Program-made: the position numbers and the translations under genes
Shown: positions 56,760 through 64,000 of the stretch, one piece after another
How positions within the stretch are numbered: position 1 is the first letter of the stretch
How the letters are laid out: each line of letters starts with the position of its first letter
From: Karstenula rhodostoma CBS 690.94
Taxonomy: Eukaryota; Ascomycota; Dothideomycetes; Pleosporales; Didymosphaeriaceae
DNA length: 64,000 nt
Direction of reading: 5' to 3'
Assembly (NCBI GenBank): GCA_010093485.1
Contig: MU001499.1
Coordinates: forward strand, 1,379,397-1,443,396
The notes under the pieces: generated by a model
What the model was told of the DNA's origin: nothing
What the model saw: the letters and a program-made list of their open reading frames with translations, nothing else
Databases searched by the model: none

Positions 56760-58597
56760 ATGGCGGACAACACAAGAGACTACGCAAGTCACCGTCGCGA
56801 CTCCGACTCCGACTCAGCCTCAGACGTAACCCACGTCGCCGATCAACCAAAACCCCTCTACCGCTCGATAACGGGCTCGAACGACCAGCCGCTCGACGGC
56901 GCCGACGTCGTCAATCTACCCACCCGAACTCTCAGCCACGATGCCGACCTCAACGAATACACCCATGAGACCATCGACGGCCAGATCCTCCGCGAGGTAC
57001 GCTCCAACGTCACCGGCAACATCGAGCGCTACGAACTCGTGACCTGGAAAGTGAATGATCCCGAGAACCCTAAGAACTGGTCCAAACCATACAAGTGGTG
57101 GTGCACCATGTGCGTTGCTTTGACATGTTTTGTTGTCGCGTTCAACAGTGCTGTCATCACGGCGGACATCGAGGGTGTTGCGAAGGAGTTCCACGTTAGT
57201 GAAGAGGTGGCACTGCTCACGATCACGCTATTCGTCGTGGGCTTTGGTGTTGGGCCCATGGCCTTCGCGCCACTCAGCGAGATCCTGGGACGGAGGATAA
57301 TCTACGCGACGACGCTGTTCCTGGCGGTAATTTTCACGATCCCGGGCGCGGTGGCGAAGAACATCGAGACGCTGTTGGTCACGCGTGCATTGGCTGGTAT
57401 CTGGTTCTCTGCGCCCATGACTTTAGTCGGTGGTACTCTGGCAGATATGTGGAAAACGGATGAACGCGGCGTTCCGATGGCTGCCTTTTCAGCGGCGCCT
57501 TTCATTGGGCCCGCAATCGGACCATTAGTCGGTGGCTTTCTCTCCGATGCAAAGGGCTGGAGGTGGCTCTACTGGATCCAGCTGATCCTCTCCGGTGCCG
57601 CCTGGGCGCTGATCTCCTTCACGGTCCCGGAAACTTACACCCCGACACTGCTTGCCCGCCGGGCGAAGAAGCTCAGGGAAGAGACGGGAGACGACAAGTT
57701 TGTCACTGAGGAGGACATCTCCAAGGCGCCGCTCAGCCAGCGTCTCGCGACGTTTTTGCTCCGACCGTTCCAGTTGCTCTTCGGAGAGCTCATTGTGTTT
57801 TTCATCTCGGCTTATATGTCTGTTTTATATGGATTGCTCTATATGTTCTTCGTTGCGTAAGTTTCCCCACATGCATCCGCCCTTGTATAACACAATGTCT
57901 TACCTCAGGCTCCACCATCCACACACCGATGGACGGACTCCCCGAGGGCGGCAGTGCCACTTGCAACACTCGCTAATATGTTTGCAGCTATCCAATCGTC
58001 TACCAGAAGGGCAAGGGCTACAGCGCCGGTACCACTGGTCTCATGTTTATACCGATCGCCGTCGGCGTCTTGCTCAGCGCCTGCTGTGCGCCCCTCGTAA
58101 ACAAGCACTACCTCAAGCTGGTGGCCAAGCACGACGGCAAGCCACCGGCCGAGGTGCGCCTCATCCCGATGATGCTCAGCTGCTGGTTCATTCCCATCGG
58201 GCTGTTTATCTTCGCATGGACGTCCTACAGCGAGCTGCACTGGGCCGGCCCTGCTCTCGGCGGCTTCCCCGTCGGCTTCGGCTTCATCTTCCTGTACAAC
58301 TCGGCGAATAACTACCTTGTCGACTCGTACCAGCACCAGGCGGCGTCTGCGCTCGCGGCGAAGACGTTCCTGCGATCGTTCTGGGGCGCTGCCGTGGTGC
58401 TTTTCACGAACCAGATGTACGACCGACTCAACTACCAGTGGGCTAGCACGCTGCTTGCTTTCATTGGCTTGGCGTGTTGTGCGATTCCCTTCGTGTTCTA
58501 CTTCAAGGGCGCTGATATTCGGAAGCACTCGCACTACGCATATAGCGGGGACGAGGAGAACGAGGGCGGGATGAAGGAGGCTAAGGAGGCTCATTAG
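56760..58597 (+). CDS. Major facilitator superfamily drug:H+ antiporter (DHA1 type)
   Basis: Two exons (56760-57856, 57988-58597) with a 131-bp GT-AG intron give 568 residues. A hydrophilic N-terminus of about 110 residues precedes [15 protein letters not shown], the typical lead-in to helix 1 in fungal DHA1 transporters. Helices carry [19 protein letters not shown] (loop 2-3 signature), [20 protein letters not shown], and [20 protein letters not shown], which resembles the antiporter motif C. The second half includes [15 protein letters not shown] and [18 protein letters not shown] and ends in an acidic tail. It sits in the plasma membrane by family. Substrates range from fungicides to own metabolites and cannot be read from sequence. 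A Zn2Cys6 regulator follows 0.7 kb downstream on the same strand. Confidence 0.92.
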
Positions 58598-59309
58598 TTG
58601 TGAAGATGGTGTAGCGCGTTGGGTGGTTTGCATTGTGTTCTTTGCGTTTCTTTACTCGTTTTTGCGAAGAGATATCCTATTTGAGCATTGGCGTGGCGCC
58701 TGCATGGAATAAGCACGGCGGGCGTTGGGACTGGATGATGGAGCGACTGCTACTGCAGTTGTATCTGCGCCTATAGATTAGATTAATGTGACTATTAATA
58801 TTGCATCGGACTTGTTCTCGCGACATGTGCATTGGTCGGCGTTTGAAGTGAAGTCCATCATCCCAACTCGCGCTCACGTGCTTTCGTGGTGAAGTCGATC
58901 GGTAGTGTGTGAGCTTTAGCGGCAGGTTGAGGCGGCTTTGGACCAGGGATCCCAACTTGAGGGAATAAGAGCAGGTCCTGCGGGCGTCGTGAGGCTCACG
59001 AACGGCCGCGATGGCTGCTTTCGTCGGGTGCGCTTGTTGGGAATGTCGCAGAAAGAGTCTTCTCAGCTGGCGATGACGGTCTCGAAATGAACGGCAGACG
59101 TTGATGACGAGCGGGGAAAAGCAAGAGGTCGGCATGGTCATGGTTAGTCATGGGCGGCGGCCATTCATCCTCGCTCTCGGAGCCAAGACACGGACCCTTG
59201 CTGCTGGTCTGGCGCCCCACTGGATCTTCGCGATCTTCAAGACGACGACAACGACTCTCCACCACCACCACAGACATCGAGCGAGATCGATGGTTGTCGA
59301 ACTGCGACC
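58598..59309. other. Intergenic region between MFS and Zn2Cys6 genes
   Basis: 0.7 kb with the MFS 3' region and the regulator promoter. A CACCACCACCAC-type stretch lies near 59260. No gene recognised. Confidence 0.5.
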
Positions 59310-61722
59310 ATGGACGACGGCGAACCGAAGCAGCAGCCGCCCGCGCCCGCCAGCTACGGCCACGATGTGCCAGCGCGCTCCGACATTGACGAGATCCTGA
59401 GACGGAAGCGAAAGGCCCGCGAGTACAAGGTACGCAGCCCCGACGGACGCCGTGGGCTTCACTGGTTGTCGAGGGTTGTGTCAGGCAGCTGCGTGGCGTC
59501 CTGCGCTGCTGCAGGCACGCGCCCGCGATGCATCGCGTCTGGCCAAGCACTGCGCCGACAGAGCAACTCTTCGACCAATGCGCCCTCGGATGGTGGTAGG
59601 AGCCTGGGCTAACATTTATGCAGGCTTGCTATCCGTGCCGTCAACGCAAAGTCAAATGCGACCAGTCAGTTCCGTGTAAAACATGCATTGTCCGCGAGCA
59701 CCCGGAGCTCTGCACATATCATCCTCCCAGCGAGTCGCATCCGCCCGCGAAACGCCTGAGCATGGGCATTGGCCAGAACGGGAACGACTTTTCGAACGGC
59801 ATGGTGCACATCCATGGTGGCACTGTCACACTTCCGCGAGAGGTGCGAAGGCCTGGCTGCTGAAACCACAACCAGAGAGCTGACTGCCGCAGGATTGGGA
59901 ACGAATCTGCGCAAAGCTGCAGACGGCAGAGAAGTCGCTGGCCGATCTGAAAAACTCGGTCGCGAGCGTTTCCGAAGTGTCGCCCAATGCGCCCGCGAAC
60001 GGGTACTCTCCAGCGACGGCCGGTAACACTCCGCTGGCCGCCTCTGCGCCCATCGACAGCGAGACGAGCCACGTGAGGACACAGGGCATCCACACATACA
60101 ACGACTTCACTGGACAGACGATACACGTTGGACCGAGTTCCGTGCCTGCGCTTGTAATGGCGCTTGGAAAGGGTGACAGCCAGTTCCCCGGCATACAGGA
60201 CGTCTTGGGCAAGAAGAGCATGTTGCCCATCTTCGGCTTGGATAACGAGACGGCTACATATCCTTTCGTCGACTTATGGGGCTTGCCCCACGGTTCCATC
60301 CAAAGAGCGCAGGAGCTAGCCAACGCACTTCCAAACGACACTGAATGCCTGAGCTTCTTCCGATCCTATCGAGAGACGGCACATGTCGTATATCCCGCGG
60401 TTGCTGACATCGAAGGTGTAGAGTCGGATTTATTACTCTTCTTGATCAACCGAGCAAGCACCCAAGGCACGAATGGCATCACCGACGAGCAAATATATGG
60501 CAAAGATTTCCACTGGATTGGTCTGGTGTTTGCTATCCTTGCCTCAGGCTGCCAATGTTCGACCCTAAGCAGGAAAGAGCGGGAGCTGACTTCACAGGTG
60601 TACATTTGCTGCAGCTTTGAATGTCTCCGCTTCACCAACTTCCTTTCCCATGCGACTCTAGAGAACATCCAAACGCTCCTCATTCTTGGGAACGTCATCT
60701 CCAATAACATGAACGCCGGTGTCTCCTGGAGCTTGATGGGCCTTACTGTCCGCTTGTCGCAAACACTTGGTCTACACCGAATGTGCCCTTCATCCACGCC
60801 TCTGCCTATTCGAATGGCCCGCAGCAAAGTGTGGTGGGCATTGCTGTGGCAAGACTCGTTGCTGTCCATTTCCTACGACCGTGCATCCTCAACCACCACC
60901 ATCGACCACACCATTCCCCTGAGCCCGCATACCGCACCCGGTACAAGAACATATGTTGAGAGCATGTATCGTCTTTGCAAAGTGGGTCTCGACATTGTCC
61001 GAGAGCGCCAACGTCCACAAAACTCCCAGGAGGCTCTCATGCGCATCACTGAGCATCGAAATGAGCTCCAAGAGATTATGGTGGATGCTGCAGATTACCT
61101 AAAAGACTCTAGGCGATGTCGGTCCATGAGGGACCAGCTAGAACATTGGGCCTTGTACCTGCACATATCATATATCACGTCCGAACTCTGTCGACCTGCG
61201 ATTAGCCCAAGCACAGCGGGCTCCGATCTATCAAAGACTCTGCGAAAAGTGTGCATCGACAGTCTCACCAACACTGTTGAAGCTTTTCTCGGCTTGCAAA
61301 ACATGACGCCATTCGCTACACGTTCGTGGGCGTCCGTTCATCGATCCATCAGCACAGCCCTTCTCCTTGGTATCATCGGGGAGCACAACCGCAACGAACG
61401 AGCACGATCTCTCTTGACAAACCTTGTCCAGGTCCTCGGCGACGTCACTGCGAGCGTTGACCCAGCAGAGCTGTCGGCTCCAATCACCCGTTCAGTCTCA
61501 GGGCTTCAACGGCTGCTGAGTGTTCCAAGTGCTCCAAGGAAAACAAGCGAGGCCGGGTCTCAGTCATCTCCTTCGCTGGCCCAGTTCACCACCGATGATC
61601 TTAACGGCGTCCTCAATGGTGACGGCTCGCTGACGCAGTCTCCTCTGCTTGGGCTGGAGCTCGACTCGTCACCGTATGCCCTGATGGAATCTATCGTGTG
61701 GGGTGCGCAGAGGACGCCTTGA
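59310..61722 (+). CDS. Zn2Cys6 fungal transcription factor
   Basis: Three exons (59310-59429, 59624-59842, 59893-61722) give 722 residues; introns of 194 and 50 bp are GT-AG and phase 0. The binuclear zinc cluster spans residues 42-70 with six Cys (42, 45, 52, 58, 61, 70) in ACYPCRQRKVKCDQ and PCKTCIVREHPELC; the first intron lies just before it. A short coiled-coil-like helix follows (WERICAKLQTAEKSLADLKN), then the middle homology domain: ECLSFFRSYRETAHVVYP, IQTLLILGNVISNNMNAG, LMGLTVRLSQTLGLHRM and SKVWWALLWQDSLLSISYDR. Such factors act in the nucleus on CGG-containing sites. The neighbouring MFS transporter gene is a plausible target, by position only. The start ATG gives an acidic N-terminus before RRKRKAREYK. 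Confidence 0.92.
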
Positions 61723-61766
61723 GGTTTCTCTCTTGGGCCAAAATGTGCCCAGTCACAAACGATACT

Positions 61767-61877
61767 AACAACGGGCCTCGATTGTTGACTCTTCGCGCGC
61801 TTTTGCAATCCACGATAAAACACTGTAAAGGAACTCGGTGGGGTGCCAAAACACAAAGATTTCAAACAACGAGCCTC
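61767..61877 (+). mobile_element. Tiny dispersed insertion, copy 2
   Basis: An 85-bp segment (61780-61864) between direct repeats AACAACGGGCCTC (61767-61779) and AACAACGAGCCTC (61865-61877), 12 of 13 identical. It contains TGTAAAGGAACTCGGTGGGG and then GCCAAAACACAAA, matching copy 1 read on the minus strand. It lies just 3' of the Zn2Cys6 gene. Confidence 0.78.
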
Positions 61878-62087
61878 TTATAGAGAAGGTCGCCCCACAA
61901 AGCATTGAGCCCTCGACTTCGATTCCAGCTCGTCGGCGAACCGAGTCCAAGGGACGATGATGAGGACTGCTGAAAAGAAGCTCAAGTCACGAGGAGACAT
62001 TAACGCGCTCGAGGACATATTGTCTGTGTAAGTTTGAGTTGTACGAGGTTCGCGACGGTGTAAAACTGCAGCTTCGCGCATGCAGAT

Positions 62088-62184
62088 AATACACCACAAT
62101 CAAATCAAATGTGATACTTCGCGAGCTTAGGCAGGCCGCGGCAAAACTCAATAAAGGAACTCGGTGGGGTGAATACACCACAAT
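62088..62184 (+). mobile_element. Tiny dispersed insertion, copy 3, shorter at one end
   Basis: A 71-bp segment (62101-62171) between perfect 13-bp direct repeats AATACACCACAAT (62088-62100 and 62172-62184). It shares GCCGCGGCAAAACTCAATAA and GGAACTCGGTGGGGTG with copies 1 and 2 but stops where they continue into CCAAAACACAAA. Only one end is shortened. Confidence 0.8.
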
Positions 62185-62510
62185 AGGTGTGAAACGTGTG
62201 TAGAGATTGGAGCACCGCCATTTTTAGCACCGACGGGAAGGTGGATGTCGCTTTACTATTCACGGGTGCGACGAGACCGAGAACGGAGTGAGGGTTAATA
62301 GTTCAAACGCCCAAAGAGACTGCAGTTTCTGGCTCGGCGACGCAAAATTTCACAGCAGCGAAACAGTCCTTCGCGCGCAATACCTGCCTTCTTATTGTGT
62401 ACTTCTCTATCTTATCCTGGAACCACTGTCAATTGTCCGTCGCGCGTCCCCCGTCAATTGCTATTGTGCCTGCAGCTGCTATTGTGCACCTTTCACCTCC
62501 CAGCCTTGAG

Positions 62511-62524
62511 CTTTTATATAAACT
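62511..62524 (+). promoter_or_regulatory. Probable TATA element of the 281-residue gene
   Basis: CTTTTATATAAACTC lies about 200 bp before the ATG at 62715 and is the only strong TATA-like element there. It lies inside the longer open frame that starts at 62397, which argues for the shorter start. Confidence 0.45.
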
Positions 62525-62566
62525 CAACCGCCCCAGCACCCGTCCACCAAACCACTCTCGATTCTG

Positions 62567-62636
62567 CTCCCGCTCAGACTGTTCTGCCACCTACTTTCTC
62601 TTCTCCCGCTCAGACTGTTCTGCCACCTACTTTCCC
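62567..62636 (+). repeat. 36-bp direct duplication in the leader
   Basis: CTCCCGCTCAGACTGTTCTG and the following 12 bases occur twice, 36 bp apart (starts 62567 and 62603), almost perfectly. It lies in the presumed 5' UTR of the downstream gene. Confidence 0.9.
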
Positions 62637-62714
62637 TTCGCACGATCGACCACTTCCAAACCCAACACACTTACTCGCAAGCCGGACTCGCGACCACCCA
62701 CCCACCACCACAAG

Positions 62715-63560
62715 ATGTCCAACACCGACGACAAAACCACCATCCAGCCTCTCAGCCAGGCCCTCGCCACCTTCGACATCCCGCTCATCCTCACCGAGGC
62801 AAAACGCACACACGACGCCCTCGCCACCACCACCACCACCCAAGCGCGACTGACCCGCTGGCGCCCCGACCTCCAGACCATCTACCGCACGCAATTCGAC
62901 ACGGCAACCGCCCACCTCGCCGCAGAGCACAAACTGCACCTCCTCACCATCTGCTTCGCGTACAAGACGCGCGCGCGCGTCCTCGCCTTCCTGGAGCACG
63001 TGGCGGATTCTTTCTCCTGGGCTGCGCCGCTGAAGGAGGTGGTGGAAGTGGCGGGACGGGACTCGGAGGGCGGCGAGGGCGGGGATGGCGATGAGGTTGG
63101 TAGTGCGCGGGAGGACTTACACGCCGTTGTTGGCTTTACGATTCCGACGCTGGCCATTGCGTACCCGAAACATTTCTTCCTTGCGTGGGCTAGCTACGTG
63201 CCGCTCGCGGGCTTGGCGGTCGAGGAGCTGCTGGCGCACCCGGCGGCGTGTGGGCTGGGGTTGCAGCGTGAGGTGAAGGGGGAGGTGAGGGAGAAGATGG
63301 GGGAGTTTGGTGGGGGGGAGGGGTGGGAGGGGTTTCTTGCCACGCTGTGTGTGGGGAGGACGGAGTTGGCGTGGTGCGCGAAGGGGAGGGAGGGGTATGC
63401 GGTGCGGGATGTGGAGGCGTGGGTTGCGCGGTGGAGGGGGATGAGGGAGCGGGAGGGCGAGCTGGTCTCGGTGCTTGGGAAGAGGGGGGCAAGGGAGGAT
63501 AGTGTGAGGCCGGTGAAGCGGGTGAGGTGGGTTGATGAGGGGGGTGTGGAGGGTGTGTGA
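62715..63560 (+). CDS. Uncharacterised protein, 281 residues
   Basis: A single exon starting MSNTDDKTTIQPLSQALATF in good context (CAAGATGTC). It has a helical, mostly soluble body: LHLLTICFAYKTRARVLAFL, FTIPTLAIAYPKHFFLAWAS and a Gly/Glu-rich loop (GRDSEGGEGGDGDE). The C-terminus is basic, with GKRGAREDSVRPVKRVRW, which could be a nuclear signal. No family recognised. The frame is open back to 62397, but that part would start upstream of the TATA element and covers a 36-bp duplication, so I use 62715. The 3' half is very G-rich. A real gene is likely; function unknown. Confidence 0.65.
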   Translation: MSNTDDKTTIQPLSQALATFDIPLILTEAKRTHDALATTTTTQARLTRWRPDLQTIYRTQFDTATAHLAAEHKLHLLTICFAYKTRARVLAFLEHVADSFSWAAPLKEVVEVAGRDSEGGEGGDGDEVGSAREDLHAVVGFTIPTLAIAYPKHFFLAWASYVPLAGLAVEELLAHPAACGLGLQREVKGEVREKMGEFGGGEGWEGFLATLCVGRTELAWCAKGREGYAVRDVEAWVARWRGMREREGELVSVLGKRGAREDSVRPVKRVRWVDEGGVEGV

Positions 63561-63807
63561 GAGGGGGGGTTTTGAGTGGTTGTCTTGGACCGAACGTGCT
63601 GGACACGTTCGGTCGGTAGCTACTGTGCAAGATCAGAGTGTATGTGTATGTGTAAAGGAGCAGGGCCGCCGGGCCCCGATGCAAATTATATCGATTAGAA
63701 ATATATGTGCGGCGTCCCAAACAGTGTCGTAGCGGAGACGGAGCGCAACGGGCGAAATGTAGATACATGAAACGAGCGTCCGTCTGACATGCGCGGAGGC
63801 ATCTGTG

Positions 63808-64000
63808 TTACCGCGTTCGCCGCTCGTACACCCACTCGTACTCACCGTCAGAGTCGACCTCTTCGTCTCCATCGTTGTATTCATCAGCAGCGTCGTCGTC
63901 GGTGTCTGGTTCAGTGTCAGTGTCGATATCGTCTTCCTGCTCGTCGTTCGAGCCTGTGCTTTCATCGGATGCTTCGCTATCGTCATCCTCCCCAGGCTCT
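63808..64000 (-). CDS. Acidic C-terminus of a protein running off the right edge
   Basis: Reading in from the right edge on the minus strand, one frame is open for 63 residues to a TAA at 63810-63808. It is strongly acidic (EPGEDDDSEASDEST, EDDIDTDTEPDTDDDAADEY) and ends DGEYEWVYERRTR. The consistent composition and the abrupt aromatic/basic end look like a genuine acidic tail. No start is present in the window and the family cannot be told. Confidence 0.6.
   Translation of the reverse strand, partial: EPGEDDDSEASDESTGSNDEQEDDIDTDTEPDTDDDAADEYNDGDEEVDSDGEYEWVYERRTR

Overview
The window looks like core chromosome from a filamentous ascomycete. Genes are intron-poor, introns are mostly 46-66 bp with GT...AG ends, and several products are typical of Pezizomycotina (Aur1, an Ayg1-like hydrolase, a Zn2Cys6 regulator, a NimT-type Cdc25). 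The gene set and style suggest Dothideomycetes, probably Pleosporales; that placement is inference from recall, not a search. I recognised no tRNA, rRNA or CRISPR array.

Layout. 0-9.6 kb holds housekeeping and cell-cycle genes: the 5' part of POL5 (minus), a Cdc25/NimT phosphatase (plus) and the GINS subunit SLD5 (plus). 9.6-16.4 kb is gene-poor and holds a broken GH43 glycosidase and one doubtful small ORF. 16.4-22 kb has 5-oxoprolinase (plus) and a conserved membrane-anchored protein with a Cys/His C-terminus (minus). 22-29.6 kb has no convincing gene, but 24.4-28.65 kb is a long, strongly diverged tandem array built from three short boxes at fixed spacing. 29.6-33.0 kb is Wee1 (minus). 33-37 kb is intergenic DNA plus a decayed membrane-protein gene. 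37.3-38.7 kb is an Ayg1-like alpha/beta hydrolase. 40.3-41.0 kb is a small SnoaL-like protein whose long intron carries a tiny insertion. 41.8-42.3 kb is an AT-rich MITE with 81-bp inverted repeats. 43.3-52 kb is dense: AUR1, a NYN-domain protein with an upstream ORF ending on its start codon, a mitochondrial carrier and a three-RRM Gbp2-like protein. 52-56.7 kb is gene-poor with a coding remnant. 56.8-64 kb has an MFS transporter, a Zn2Cys6 regulator, two further copies of the tiny insertion, an unknown 281-aa protein and the acidic C-terminus of a gene running off the right edge.

How the genes relate. Cdc25 and Wee1, the opposing switches of Cdk1 tyrosine phosphorylation, lie about 22 kb apart, and Cdc25 sits next to the replication factor SLD5. 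The MFS transporter and Zn2Cys6 regulator are neighbours on one strand and could be a transporter/regulator pair. Most other genes are unrelated housekeeping functions.

The least explained signals are the 24.4-28.65 kb three-box array and the family of 71-94 bp insertions, each flanked by 12-13 bp direct repeats.
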